Source: Vibrio vulnificus NBRC 15645 = ATCC 27562 (GTDB lineage Bacteria > Pseudomonadota > Gammaproteobacteria > Enterobacterales > Vibrionaceae). From it: a stretch of DNA of 64,000 nt. The notes beneath the pieces are model-generated. The model was not told the DNA's origin and did no database searches. It saw only the letters and a list, made by a program, of their open reading frames with translations. The translations under genes were made by a program, and so were the position numbers. The DNA lies in NCBI RefSeq assembly GCF_002224265.1, contig NZ_CP012881.1:248001-312000 (forward strand). The letters run 5' to 3'. Shown here piece after piece: positions 40,565 to 50,251 of this stretch. The first letter of the stretch is position 1. Each line of letters begins with the position of its first letter.

Positions 40565-43500
40565 ATGTTTTACGCTGAACTCTTTTGCCAAAGCAACTTC
40601 TCTTTTCTGACGGGGGCTTCTCACCCTGAAGAACTCATCGTGCAGGCGAATTTTTTAGGCTACCACTCGCTGGCGATCACGGATGAGTGCTCACTGGCAG
40701 GCATCGTAAGAGCCCACAGTGCCATTAAGCAACATCAACTTTCGGTCAAACAAATCGTTGGTAGCTTTTTTAAACTCAATACAGAATGTCAGTTTGTCTT
40801 GCTCTGCCCCAACCGCGAAGCCTACGCTGAATTATGTCGAATCATCACCAACGCTCGTCGACGTTGTGAAAAAGGCCAATACCAACTGTCGCAGTGGGAT
40901 ATCATGTCGATAAAACATTGCTTGCTCATCTGGCTTCCGACAGGGCAAACGAGCGATGAACAATGGGCGACATGGCTTTCTCGTTATCAACAATCACGTC
41001 TTTGGCTTGGCTTACAGCGCCATCTTCGCCATGATGATGAACATTACCTTCATCACTGCCAAACATTGGCAAACCAGTTTGATTTGCCCATCACAGCCTG
41101 CGGTGGAGTATTAATGCACAGACCCGAGCGATTACCTCTACAGCACACGCTCACCGCCATTCGCCAAGGTTGTACGGTAGAACAACTGGGCACACAGTTA
41201 TTGACCAATGCAGAGCAGTCTCTGCGTTCGGAGAAGAAACTCCGCAAGCTGTTCAAACCTCAGTGGCTAGCAGAGAGTCTGTATATCGCCAGCCTATGCA
41301 GTTTTGACCTTGACAGTTTACGTTATGAATACCCAAGCGAGTTGATTCCTGATGGCTACACACCCAACTCTTACCTCGAACATCTTGTCGAACAGGGCAA
41401 GAAACAGCGCTTTCCTGAAGGAGTCCCTAACGCTATCGAGCAAACGATTCAAAAAGAGCTCGCCCTGATTAAAGAGCAAAAATACCCATTTTTCTTCCTC
41501 ACTATCCATGACATTGTCATGTTTGCCAAACAGCAAGGCATTCTCTACCAAGGGCGAGGTTCGGCGGCCAATTCCGTCGTCTGCTATTGCTTACAGATCA
41601 CCTCCGTTGACCCTAGACAGATCGCGGTACTATTCGAGCGTTTTATCAGTAAAGAGCGTGATGAGCCGCCAGATATTGACGTTGATTTCGAGCACGAGCG
41701 ACGTGAAGAAGTCATTCAGTATATCTATCAAAAGTATGGTCGCCAAAGAGCCGCGCTGGCAGCGACGGTTATCTCCTATCGTTTCAAAAGTGCCGTTCGA
41801 CAGGTAGGAAAAGCCTTGGGTATCGAGGAAACACAGCTCGATTTTTTCTTGAAGAACATCAACCGTCGTGATCGCCAGGCTGGCTGGCAAGTGCAACTCG
41901 TCGAACTGGGTTTAAGACCCGACTCACTCAAAGGGCAACACTTTATTCAGTTAGTCGAAGAAATCATTGGTTTCCCTCGTCATCTTTCACAGCATGTGGG
42001 TGGGTTTGTTATCTCTTCTGGGCCACTATACGAACTGGTTCCAGTCGAGAATGCCGCCATGCCTGAGCGCACCATTATCCAATGGGATAAAGACGATCTT
42101 GAGAGCCTAAAGTTACTGAAAGTCGATGTTTTATCTCTTGGTATGCTTACCGCAATCCGTAAGTGCTTCCGCTCAATTGAGCAACATCACCAACAACGAC
42201 TTTCTATTGCCGACATTACTCGCCGCCAAGATGACCAAGCCGTCTACAAGATGATTCAAAAAGCCGACACTATCGGCGTCTTTCAAATTGAATCTCGAGC
42301 GCAAATGAGTATGTTGCCACGGCTTAAACCTGCGTGTTACTACGATCTTGTGATTCAGATTGCGATTGTCCGCCCAGGCCCGATTCAAGGTGATATGGTC
42401 CACCCTTTTCTAAAAAGACGTGATGGAGAGGAGCCGATTAGTTATCCATCGGTACACGTCCAAGAAGTATTAGAACGAACACTCGGTGTACCGATTTTCC
42501 AAGAACAAGTGATTAAATTGGCGATGGTGGCTGCGGGATTCAGCGGCGGAGAAGCCGATCAATTGCGCCGCGCTATGGCGGCATGGAAAAAAAACGGTCA
42601 CGTCTTCAAATTCAAAACAAAGTTAATCAATGGCATGTTGGAAAGAGGCTATGAGTTAGACTTTGCAGAACGTATCTTTGAGCAAATTTGCGGCTTTGGT
42701 GAATACGGTTTTCCAGAAAGCCACTCCGCTTCCTTCGCAGTTTTAGCCTATTGCTCTGCTTGGTTAAAACACTACTACCCAGCTGAGTTTTATACTGCGC
42801 TACTCAACAGCCAGCCCATGGGTTTTTATAGCCCATCACAGCTGGTGCAAGACGCCAAAAGGCATGGTATTGCCGTACTACCCATCTGTGTCAATCTCTC
42901 TAATGCAGAACATCAACTGGTGACGTTAGCATCCGGCGAGTTAGCCATTCGCCTTGGTTTCAATCTGATCAAAGGGTTAAGCCACGAAGGCATCACTCGC
43001 CTACTGACTCATCGCCCCGCACAAGGCTACCAATGCATAAGCGAAGTGAAACAAATCCTGCGTCAGGCAAAAGATATCCAGAGCCTTGCCTCTGCTAATG
43101 CTTTTTATCAATTGGCTGACAATCGCTATTTGGCTCGCTGGCAGGTGATGGACAACCTTAATGAACTGCCTTTATTCCAAACATTACCCAGCATAAGCAA
43201 CAACCCTTTAACGAAGCCAAGCGATTATCAAAATGCATTAGAGGACTATGCGGCAACAGGGCTCTCTTTGGCTGAGCATCCCGTCGCTCTGCTAGAAAAA
43301 GCGGGCGGCTTAACACGCTTTACGCGCGCCAACCAATTAAACCAATGCTCTCATCGCTCATTGGTGACGGTGATCGGGCTGGTGACCGGAAAACAATCTC
43401 CCGGAACCGCCGCGGGTGTCACGTTTTTCACTTTAGAAGACGACACGGGGAATATTAATGTGGTGGTCTGGCAGGCAACCTCAAGAGCACAAAAGCAAGC

Positions 43501-43639
43501 CTACTTAACCGCGAGACTGTTAATGGTGAAAGGCATTTTGGAGCGCGAAGGAGACGTCATACATGTGATCGCAGGAAGATTGATTGATCTGACGGAGAAG
43601 CTTTCGGGTTTAAGTCCAAAATCTCGTGAGTTTCATTAA
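40565..43639 (+). CDS. dnaE2: Error-prone DNA polymerase DnaE2 (ImuC)
   Basis: Alpha-subunit-like C-family polymerase for translesion synthesis. It has an N-terminal PHP domain (from AELFCQSNFSFLTGASHPEE), the palm with the catalytic acidic cluster PPDIDVDFE (about residue 375), a helix-hairpin-helix region and a C-terminal OB fold (SPGTAAGVTFFTLEDDTGN). Start at 40565 is preferred because AAGG precedes it; an ATG four codons earlier lacks a site. 1024 residues, as in the family. Terminates at a shared hairpin before cheV. Confidence 0.95.
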   Translation: MFYAELFCQSNFSFLTGASHPEELIVQANFLGYHSLAITDECSLAGIVRAHSAIKQHQLSVKQIVGSFFKLNTECQFVLLCPNREAYAELCRIITNARRRCEKGQYQLSQWDIMSIKHCLLIWLPTGQTSDEQWATWLSRYQQSRLWLGLQRHLRHDDEHYLHHCQTLANQFDLPITACGGVLMHRPERLPLQHTLTAIRQGCTVEQLGTQLLTNAEQSLRSEKKLRKLFKPQWLAESLYIASLCSFDLDSLRYEYPSELIPDGYTPNSYLEHLVEQGKKQRFPEGVPNAIEQTIQKELALIKEQKYPFFFLTIHDIVMFAKQQGILYQGRGSAANSVVCYCLQITSVDPRQIAVLFERFISKERDEPPDIDVDFEHERREEVIQYIYQKYGRQRAALAATVISYRFKSAVRQVGKALGIEETQLDFFLKNINRRDRQAGWQVQLVELGLRPDSLKGQHFIQLVEEIIGFPRHLSQHVGGFVISSGPLYELVPVENAAMPERTIIQWDKDDLESLKLLKVDVLSLGMLTAIRKCFRSIEQHHQQRLSIADITRRQDDQAVYKMIQKADTIGVFQIESRAQMSMLPRLKPACYYDLVIQIAIVRPGPIQGDMVHPFLKRRDGEEPISYPSVHVQEVLERTLGVPIFQEQVIKLAMVAAGFSGGEADQLRRAMAAWKKNGHVFKFKTKLINGMLERGYELDFAERIFEQICGFGEYGFPESHSASFAVLAYCSAWLKHYYPAEFYTALLNSQPMGFYSPSQLVQDAKRHGIAVLPICVNLSNAEHQLVTLASGELAIRLGFNLIKGLSHEGITRLLTHRPAQGYQCISEVKQILRQAKDIQSLASANAFYQLADNRYLARWQVMDNLNELPLFQTLPSISNNPLTKPSDYQNALEDYAATGLSLAEHPVALLEKAGGLTRFTRANQLNQCSHRSLVTVIGLVTGKQSPGTAAGVTFFTLEDDTGNINVVVWQATSRAQKQAYLTARLLMVKGILEREGDVIHVIAGRLIDLTEKLSGLSPKSREFH

Positions 43640-43665
43640 GAAAAAATGCCAACCAAAGGCAATAA

Positions 43666-43691
43666 AAAAGGAGTGAATTTTCACTCCTTTT
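43666..43691. terminator. Bidirectional terminator between dnaE2 and cheV
   Basis: AAAAGGAGTGA (43666-43676) pairs with TCACTCCTTTT (43681-43691) around ATTT, between convergent genes. Confidence 0.88.
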
Positions 43692-43699
43692 AACCACCG

Positions 43700-44641
43700 T
43701 TAAATGATTTCTCTTAAGCGATCTTGGGTGACTTGCACCAGTAGATCTGGTTGGAACTTAGAAATAAATCGGTCACACCCTACCTTTTGTACCATCGCTT
43801 CGTTGAAACTGCCGCTTAATGATGTATTGAGCGTAATAAACAACTTAGACATACGCGGATCACTGCGCACTTCGTGTGTGAGTTTATAACCATCCATTTC
43901 TGGCATTTCCGCATCGGTGATCATTAACAGCAATTCTTTATTTAAATCCTTGCCCTCATCACACCAAGATTTGAGCAGATTCAGTGCCTCTAGGCCATCG
44001 CAACATTCAATAATATGAAGGCCAAGCTGAGATAAAGTATCGCGTATCTGATTACGTGCCGTAGACGAATCATCCACCACTAACACTTTACGCCCCACCA
44101 TTTCATTCGACAGCTTCGAATCCAAAATGCCTTCAGAAATCGTTACGTCGTAATCAATGATTTCTGCCAGTACTTTTTCAACATCAATAATCTCGACGAT
44201 TTTGCTCTCTTTCCCCTCTTTCACATGGGTAATCGCCGTTAAATAATTACTGCGCCCTGACGTCTTCGGCGGCGGCTGAATTTCCGTCCAAGCGGTATTA
44301 ATAATATTGCGCACTTGGCCAACCAAAAATCCCTGAATGGATCGGTTGTATTCGGTAATAATGAGGTTCTCTTCTTGCCCTTCTAATTTCGAGGCAGGGA
44401 AACCTATCGAGCGTCTAAGATCAATAACCGGAACTGGCTCACCTCGCAAGGAAGCGACGCCTCGGATGTTTGCGTGAGCGCCAGGTAACTTGGTCAGCGG
44501 TGGCACTTTCAGTACCTCCCTCACCTTGAATACGTTGATCGCAAATAACTGACGGCTATTTAAACTAAACAGCAGAAGTTCCAGACGGTTTTCACCAACC
44601 AAATTGGTTCGCTGGTCTACAGTATTTAAAACTCCAGACAT
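43700..44641 (-). CDS. cheV: Chemotaxis coupling protein CheV
   Basis: CheV fuses a CheW-like adaptor to a response-regulator receiver. CheW domain: about residues 18-165 (FAINVFKVREVLKVP, GVASLRGEPVPVIDLR). Receiver domain: 185-305, with acidic pair D190/D191, phosphorylated D243 (MITDAEMPEMDG) and K295. Length 313 residues is normal. It tunes coupling of receptors to CheA. Vibrios carry several cheV copies, so the number cannot be given. Single gene. Confidence 0.94.
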   Translation of the reverse strand: MSGVLNTVDQRTNLVGENRLELLLFSLNSRQLFAINVFKVREVLKVPPLTKLPGAHANIRGVASLRGEPVPVIDLRRSIGFPASKLEGQEENLIITEYNRSIQGFLVGQVRNIINTAWTEIQPPPKTSGRSNYLTAITHVKEGKESKIVEIIDVEKVLAEIIDYDVTISEGILDSKLSNEMVGRKVLVVDDSSTARNQIRDTLSQLGLHIIECCDGLEALNLLKSWCDEGKDLNKELLLMITDAEMPEMDGYKLTHEVRSDPRMSKLFITLNTSLSGSFNEAMVQKVGCDRFISKFQPDLLVQVTQDRLREII

Positions 44642-44781
44642 ACAACATCCTAATGGGTTAAAACTCTATTAAAAATAGCCTAAAAAACATAAGTCATGGC
44701 AAAAGTACATGAATGAAAAACAGAGATCAATTGATGAGGGACAATTGAGATAGGCAGGTCACTGATTTCAAGGCTGAATAA

Positions 44782-44807
44782 AACAAAACCTGGAGAAGCT
44801 CCAGGTT
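44782..44807 (-). terminator. Terminator of mlc
   Basis: AAACCTGGAG (44786-44795) pairs with CTCCAGGTTT (44798/9-44807) around three bases, followed by TTTTGTTTTATT on the minus strand, just past the mlc stop. Confidence 0.88.
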
Positions 44808-44823
44808 TGCCGCGAGTTGGGAA

Positions 44824-46041
44824 TTAACCTTCGACCACTTTCATTAATAGCAAACCATCGTAAAGCGCCTGCTTAATCAATGCCGCCCCTGGCATGGTTG
44901 CCTGTTTATAGAAACGCGATTCCACCAGTTCAAGATCTTGGTGATAAACAGGCAAACTTTGCTCTTCAATGCAGCGTCGAATAGCCGGATAGAGAACTTC
45001 CTTCGCTTGGTTGATTACACCGCCGATCAGCACTTTTTCTGGGTTAAATAGGTTAATGACAATCGCAATCGCCGAGCCGAGATAGCGGCCGAGTTTCTCA
45101 ATGACATCCACAGCTAATGCATCTCCATTCGCTGCGGCCTCACAAATGCTTTCAATTGTGACGTCTTCCAGCTCTTCGAGAATGGACGACTCTCCGTTAG
45201 CGATGCGTTCCATTACCTCTTCACGAATGGCTTTAGAACTTGCGACCGTTTCAAGGCACCCTCTGTTGCCACAATGGCAAAGTTTGCCTTGTGGATCGAT
45301 CTGGATATGACCTAATTCGCCGATGTTCCCATGACGGCCCTGCAATACCCGTCCATCAAGTATGATACCGGCACCTAAACCATGGTGGATCGAAATAAGC
45401 ACCGAGTTTTCGTTACCTTGAGAGTGACCAAATAGTTTTTCCGCCAAAGCCCAAGCTCGTGTGTCATTGGCGATGAAAACCGGGAGCCCCGTCGCTTTGT
45501 AAATCTCTGGACCGAGAGCGAGGTTTTCAACATTGTAATGCGGCATTTGCAGCACAATACCTTGTTCTGAATTGACTAAACCAGGCAACGTAATCGCGAT
45601 ACTGGTTACACGATCCAGTTGATCGGCGTAGGTTTGGAAAAATTCTTCGATTTCGTGTAGGAGTCTAGCAAGAACGTCATCTTGATCCCTTTCGTGGATA
45701 TCGATTTTTGTATCGATCAGGACTTCACCACCCAATTCATGGAGTGCAATGGTGAGATAACCTCGTCCAAGCCGCATCGAAAGAAATTGCCATCCAGCAT
45801 TATTCACTTGAAGACCGACCGCTGGTCTTCCTCGGCTAATCGCTTCTTGCACGGTAGTTTCGTGCACAAGATGTGCTTCTATCAACTCACGGGTAATTTT
45901 CGTAATACTCGCCGGTGCCAGCTCGCTTTCTTTTGACAAATCGATTCGAGAGATTGGACCCTTAAGGTCAATTAATTTGTATACACGACCAGCATTGACC
46001 TGTTTGATATGATCAATATGGCCCGGTTGAGCCATGTACAT
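44824..46041 (-). CDS. mlc: ROK-family transcriptional repressor Mlc
   Basis: Mlc represses ptsG and other sugar PTS genes, and is relieved when dephosphorylated EIICB-Glc holds it at the membrane. N-terminal winged helix-turn-helix (about 15-75, RIDLSKESELAPASITKI), then the ROK domain with zinc site GELGHIQIDPQGKLCHCGNRGCLE. The start at 46041 (MYMAQPGHIDHIK) has GGAG six bases upstream and gives 405 residues; the open frame runs 30 codons further. NagC is the alternative family member, but the neighbouring pyk, ptsG setting favours Mlc. Confidence 0.88.
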   Translation of the reverse strand: MYMAQPGHIDHIKQVNAGRVYKLIDLKGPISRIDLSKESELAPASITKITRELIEAHLVHETTVQEAISRGRPAVGLQVNNAGWQFLSMRLGRGYLTIALHELGGEVLIDTKIDIHERDQDDVLARLLHEIEEFFQTYADQLDRVTSIAITLPGLVNSEQGIVLQMPHYNVENLALGPEIYKATGLPVFIANDTRAWALAEKLFGHSQGNENSVLISIHHGLGAGIILDGRVLQGRHGNIGELGHIQIDPQGKLCHCGNRGCLETVASSKAIREEVMERIANGESSILEELEDVTIESICEAAANGDALAVDVIEKLGRYLGSAIAIVINLFNPEKVLIGGVINQAKEVLYPAIRRCIEEQSLPVYHQDLELVESRFYKQATMPGAALIKQALYDGLLLMKVVEG

Positions 46042-46205
46042 CTTGCACTCCAACATTCTATAACGGAGCAATTTTTTTACTTTGCGAAGTAATTGTGAAG
46101 TGAATTGATAAATCCCCGTGACCAGCATCACGTATAAACATGAATGTTTGTGTATCGAATCAAATATCCATCATTTAGTCGGCGACACATCGCATCACCT
46201 CAAAC

Positions 46206-46226
46206 TTATTTTTCTTGAAAAAATTT
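46206..46226. promoter_or_regulatory. Candidate Mlc-type operator between mlc and pyk
   Basis: TTATTTT, seven bases, AAAATTT: five or six matches to the TTATTT-N7-AAATAA pattern of Mlc/NagC operators. It lies between divergent mlc and pyk. The region is AT-rich, so a chance match is possible. Confidence 0.3.
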
Positions 46227-46310
46227 CTGAATTTTGTGGAAAGTCAACAGCAAAGAGACCACGCTTCTCTGTATAACTATCTATGACATACGTCTATCGC
46301 AGGAGAAGCT

Positions 46311-47759
46311 ATGACTCAGCCATTAAGAAGAACAAAAATTGTGACCACTTTAGGTCCTTCAACTGACAAAGATAATGTACTAGAAGAAATTATTCGAGCC
46401 GGCGCGAACGTGGTCAGGATGAATTTTTCTCACGGCAGCGCAGAGGATCATAAAACTCGCGCAGAAAAAGTACGAAATATTGCCGCTAGACTTGGCAGAC
46501 AAGTGGCTATTTTAGGTGACTTGCAAGGCCCGAAGATCCGAGTATCCACCTTTAAAGAAGGGAAAATTTTCCTTTCAGTGGGTGACCTCTTCACTTTAGA
46601 CAGCGACTTGCCCAAAGGCGAAGGCGATCAGAAATCAGTGGGATTAGACTATAAAGCACTGCCTCAGGATGTGGGGCCAGAAGATATTCTTCTGCTTGAT
46701 GATGGACGTGTACAACTGCAAGTACTGACAGTCGATGGTAACAAGGTGAACACTCGTGTGATTGTGGGCGGACCACTGTCAAACAATAAAGGTATCAATA
46801 AAAAAGGGGGCGGACTCTCTGCTGACGCTCTGACGGAAAAAGACAAACAAGACATCTTGCTCGCCGCCGAGATCAAAGTCGATTATCTCGCGATCTCCTT
46901 TCCACGTAATGGTGCCGACATGGACTACGCTCGTCGCTTGGCCAGAGATGCCAGCTTGGAAGCCAAACTTGTTGCCAAAGTTGAACGAGCAGAAACCGTT
47001 CGAAACGATGAAAACATCGACGATATTATTATGGCTTCCGATGTCATTATGGTTGCTCGTGGCGATCTAGGGGTAGAAATCGGCGATCCGGAATTGATCG
47101 GTGTACAGAAAAAACTCATCAAACGAGCCAAAGAACTCAATCGTGTCGTCATCACGGCAACACAAATGATGGAATCAATGATTGAGAATCCAATGCCCAC
47201 TCGAGCAGAAGTCATGGACGTAGCCAACGCGGTACTAGATGGCACCGATGCCGTGATGCTTTCAGGGGAAACCGCCGCTGGTAAATACCCAGTCGAAACG
47301 GTGCGCTCTATGGCAGAAGTTTGCATTGGGGCAGAAAAAACGTGGGAACCGGGCAGCCAGAATTATCGCATCGATAAATCCTTTGTCACCGCCGAAGAAA
47401 CCATTGCAATGTCGACAATCTACGCCGCAAATCATATGGAAGGTGTCAAAGCGATGGTTACGTTGACTGAATCGGGAAGAACCGCATTAATGACGTCAAG
47501 ATTGAACTCAACACTGCCCATTTTTGCGCTTTCGCCTAATGAGCGAACCCTTAATCGCTGCTCTCTCTATCGTGGCGTCACTCCCGTATTTTTTGATACC
47601 AAAGTAGAAACTGGATTTGATGTCGCAATGGCCGCATTGAGCACGCTTAGAAAGAAAAAACTGCTCGATTTTGGGGATTTAGTGATCATCACACAGGGGG
47701 ACATCATGGATGTTGAAGGCTCGACTAACTGCATGAGAATCCTGCCTGTTTTCGACTAA
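46311..47759 (+). CDS. pyk: Pyruvate kinase (type II, PykA-like)
   Basis: Makes pyruvate and ATP from phosphoenolpyruvate. [18 protein letters not shown], the catalytic lysine in LVAKVERAE and the metal-binding stretch [11 protein letters not shown] are typical; LDDGRVQL marks the B domain side. At 482 residues it is the length of the AMP-activated type II enzyme PykA (480) rather than PykF (470). Divergent from mlc, 270 bases apart, with a terminator after it. Confidence 0.95.
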   Translation: MTQPLRRTKIVTTLGPSTDKDNVLEEIIRAGANVVRMNFSHGSAEDHKTRAEKVRNIAARLGRQVAILGDLQGPKIRVSTFKEGKIFLSVGDLFTLDSDLPKGEGDQKSVGLDYKALPQDVGPEDILLLDDGRVQLQVLTVDGNKVNTRVIVGGPLSNNKGINKKGGGLSADALTEKDKQDILLAAEIKVDYLAISFPRNGADMDYARRLARDASLEAKLVAKVERAETVRNDENIDDIIMASDVIMVARGDLGVEIGDPELIGVQKKLIKRAKELNRVVITATQMMESMIENPMPTRAEVMDVANAVLDGTDAVMLSGETAAGKYPVETVRSMAEVCIGAEKTWEPGSQNYRIDKSFVTAEETIAMSTIYAANHMEGVKAMVTLTESGRTALMTSRLNSTLPIFALSPNERTLNRCSLYRGVTPVFFDTKVETGFDVAMAALSTLRKKKLLDFGDLVIITQGDIMDVEGSTNCMRILPVFD

Positions 47760-47776
47760 ATATCTTCATTAGTGAT

Positions 47777-47806
47777 AATGACAACCGCCCTTCAGCGGTT
47801 GTCATT
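47777..47806. terminator. Terminator between pyk and the patatin gene
   Basis: AATGACAACCGC pairs with GCGGTTGTCATT around six bases. It covers the last codons of the convergent patatin gene (stop at 47792), so the two genes share it. Confidence 0.8.
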
Positions 47807-48970
47807 TGTCTGATTCAACCGTGACAGCATTCTTTGCTGTTTAACCAATTGATACTGTTTAATAAAGCGATAACCGGCCTGCACACCACAATCGTAATCA
47901 AACAGCAATTCGTCTCGCCCACTGAGCAATGAACTGGATCGCAGTGGCGCATCCGGTGTAATTTGAATGATAAACGTATCGTCAGGTGGCTTAGCAAGAA
48001 AATCTCGGGTTAACGAATACGTTTGATAATGCACCATCAGCATATCGGCTAATCCCGAATCAAAATTGTCACCAATCAGGTGGCTAAGGCGGTAGATGTT
48101 ATCGGCACCAAATAACCAACGCCCCCCGTTCAACAAGCGAAATTTGTGATCGGGAGTTGCTTGAGAATCGGCAATTTGTTGTTGAAAGAACAAGCTCCAA
48201 TCTTCACGCCAGCGGCTCACCCTATCCTGCCATTTCAACTGCACATTACCGAATGAATTACGAAACCAATCAGCTTCTCTCGGTTTCATCTCATTAAGAT
48301 TAAGAGGCGCAGTATTCTCGGTTGCACTAAACGGTTCGGTTCGGATCACCACAATAGAACGGGCATTACGTCGCCACGGCTCCTGAACCGGAACAGACGC
48401 CGATACCCCACCGTCCACATACTCGGTACCATTGATCATCACAGGCTTCGCATATAGCTTAGGAATGGCACACGTTGCCAGCATGGTGTCGTGCCATATC
48501 GGACCAAACATTGGCAAATAACGGTCAGTTAATGTCGATGTTTCCGTCACCGAAGCATACGCTTGTCGTTCACCCAATATGGTTTCACCAAGATCAAGAT
48601 CCAACTTATAGGGATAAGAGCGAATTTTATCCAATGCCCATTCTAAACCCAGATATTGCTTCTGCCGAATGTAACCAAATAGGTTAAAAAACTCAGAATC
48701 CGTGGTGAGATCGAGTATGAAGGCTTTTCCTAATCCATGCTGACGACACAAGTAAGCACACAAATTTAAAGCGCCAGCAGAGGTACCATAGAACTCATGG
48801 AAAGGGTCAAAATCAGAGAGGATGAAAGCATCTAAAACACCAGCAGTAAAAATCCCTCTTTGGCCCCCCCCTTGGGCAACCAAAGATGTTTTTCCCTGTT
48901 GGTATTTGGCGTACCGCTCTATGTCAAGATTGGTGTAACTGTTCGTGACAATACCACTGTTTATTGCCAT
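47792..48970 (-). CDS. Patatin-like phospholipase
   Basis: A cytoplasmic-looking 392-residue lipid acyl hydrolase. The Ser-Asp dyad is S64 in GTSAG and D186 in DGG (YVDGGVSASVP), with the oxyanion loop GGGQRG at 34-39. The first 25 residues show no signal peptide. It resembles the RssA/YjjU-type patatin proteins of gammaproteobacteria; substrate unknown. Gene lies 15 bases after a YnhF-like small ORF, forming a likely two-gene unit. Confidence 0.88.
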   Translation of the reverse strand: MAINSGIVTNSYTNLDIERYAKYQQGKTSLVAQGGGQRGIFTAGVLDAFILSDFDPFHEFYGTSAGALNLCAYLCRQHGLGKAFILDLTTDSEFFNLFGYIRQKQYLGLEWALDKIRSYPYKLDLDLGETILGERQAYASVTETSTLTDRYLPMFGPIWHDTMLATCAIPKLYAKPVMINGTEYVDGGVSASVPVQEPWRRNARSIVVIRTEPFSATENTAPLNLNEMKPREADWFRNSFGNVQLKWQDRVSRWREDWSLFFQQQIADSQATPDHKFRLLNGGRWLFGADNIYRLSHLIGDNFDSGLADMLMVHYQTYSLTRDFLAKPPDDTFIIQITPDAPLRSSSLLSGRDELLFDYDCGVQAGYRFIKQYQLVKQQRMLSRLNQTNDNR

Positions 48971-48985
48971 CGGCGTTACCTAAAT

Positions 48986-49078
48986 TTAAGCGGCAGTGAT
49001 CGCAATAAAACCAAAAGAGAGTAGAACTGCAAAGACAGTTGCTGTGATGATTAGGGCTGCTTTTAGATCGTGTTCCAT
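48986..49078 (-). CDS. ynhF: YnhF-like small membrane protein, 30 residues
   Basis: A short frame reads MEHDLKAALIITATVF, then a hydrophobic run ending SFGFIAITAA. It is preceded by a near-perfect ribosome site (GGAGG, seven bases upstream) and forms a single membrane helix (about residues 8-30). The size, sequence style and DLK start resemble the YnhF family of tiny inner-membrane proteins. It is too short for ordinary gene callers. It lies directly before the patatin gene on the same strand. Function is unknown. Confidence 0.8.
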   Translation of the reverse strand: MEHDLKAALIITATVFAVLLSFGFIAITAA

Positions 49079-49203
49079 AAACACCTCCAACTTGTAACAA
49101 AGTAATAACAGTAGTATGGGGGATGTCTGGAAAATGTCTAAAGATGTCATACAAATTTGACGTTAGCATCACAAATAAATAGTTGGCGAAAAAGGAATTT
49201 ATC

Positions 49204-49797
49204 ATGTTGAAACATCTCTCCCTCCTCAGTTGCACACTCTTACTTATGTTTGCGCCACTGGCATCAGCCAACAAACTGATTGTAACGCCTTTTGTTGGTT
49301 ATACCTTTGGTGGTGCTGTTGAAGATGAAAATCAGAACACATTCGATCTCAATGCCGCGCCAAACTACGCCATCGCCATCGAAACCCCTCTGGATAAGGG
49401 ACGAGTTGGTCTTTTCTACTCCTATCAAAGCTCAGAAGTGGATGTCATCAAACAAGATTATGGTTTCCACTATTTATACTTCCAAAGCAGCATTTACTAT
49501 CCAACAGATTCTGGCTTAAGCAGTTATCTCGGTATGGGACTCGGTGCCTCTTACGCTGATGTAGATTGGGCAGATGACAAAGTTGGTTTCTCCACCAGTA
49601 TCTTTGGCGGAATTGAATACCCAATTACCAGTAATTTGCTGATTTCAGCCCAAATTCGTTGGCTAGGAACAGTGGTCGACAATGACTCAAGCGCCGCTTG
49701 CGTTGTGCCCACCACGGGACAAAACTGTGTCATTCAATTTGAGACCGATTGGGTAAACCAATTTCAATCTAATTTAGGATTAACCTTCAAGTTTTAA
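49204..49797 (+). CDS. Small outer-membrane beta-barrel protein
   Basis: The 197-residue product has a signal peptide (MLKHLSLLSCTLLLMFAPLASA) and about eight amphipathic strands, with the OmpA/opacity-like pattern LIVTPFVGYTFGG and a C-terminal Phe (FQSNLGLTFKF). The start at 49204 has AAGGA seven bases upstream; a TTG at 49183 extends it without support. Two cysteines near residues 167 and 174 (CVVPTTGQNC) may form a disulfide. Specific role unknown. Confidence 0.85.
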   Translation: MLKHLSLLSCTLLLMFAPLASANKLIVTPFVGYTFGGAVEDENQNTFDLNAAPNYAIAIETPLDKGRVGLFYSYQSSEVDVIKQDYGFHYLYFQSSIYYPTDSGLSSYLGMGLGASYADVDWADDKVGFSTSIFGGIEYPITSNLLISAQIRWLGTVVDNDSSAACVVPTTGQNCVIQFETDWVNQFQSNLGLTFKF

Positions 49798-49824
49798 CAT
49801 TAATACAACAAAAATATTCTAATG

Positions 49825-49851
49825 GGCGTATAAAAATCAGTTATACGCCCT
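49825..49851 (+). terminator. Possible terminator of the barrel gene
   Basis: A 10-bp perfect stem with a seven-base loop lies 28 bases after the stop at 49797. No T run follows on the plus strand, so termination is uncertain. Confidence 0.45.
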
Positions 49852-50170
49852 AAATGTTCAAAAAAGTAACATCCCCCAGCAACAACCAACAAACCAACAC
49901 ATTCCACTAAAAAGACCACAAAACACCATTGCTTAACTTTGCATACACACCAAAAAGAAAAATGAAAACCAAATATAAATCCAAATTTAACAATTACATT
50001 CTGTTGCTTAACGCAAAATAAATCGCTACTCTCCACCTTACGCGACAGTTGAATATTTCAACCAACGCAAACACACATTAAATAAGTTGGAATTTAATTC
50101 TGAATTTTCTCTCTTGATTCGACACAAAAACTAACAATGACATTAACATTAGGTTAATTGCTCGAATACA

Positions 50171-50193
50171 GTATGAAAGACCGTTTTTCATAC
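50171..50193 (+). repeat. Inverted repeat in the NSS transporter leader
   Basis: GTATGAAA and TTTCATAC pair around seven bases, upstream of the transporter start. Could be an operator or a leader hairpin. I do not recognise the element. Confidence 0.4.
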
Positions 50194-50251
50194 ATACTCG
50201 TCATTCAAAGAGAAAAGCTTCATTCCTCAGGGAGTCGTAAAGGAGTTAGTT

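Larger units (their letters stand above)
49798..50251. other. AT-rich region upstream of the NSS transporter
   Basis: A 454-base gap with the promoter of the transporter. It holds an inverted repeat GGGCGTATAA/TTATACGCCC (49825-49851), a likely terminator of the preceding barrel gene, and GTATGAAA/TTTCATAC (50171-50193), 59 bases before the transporter start. I see no ORF. Confidence 0.5.
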
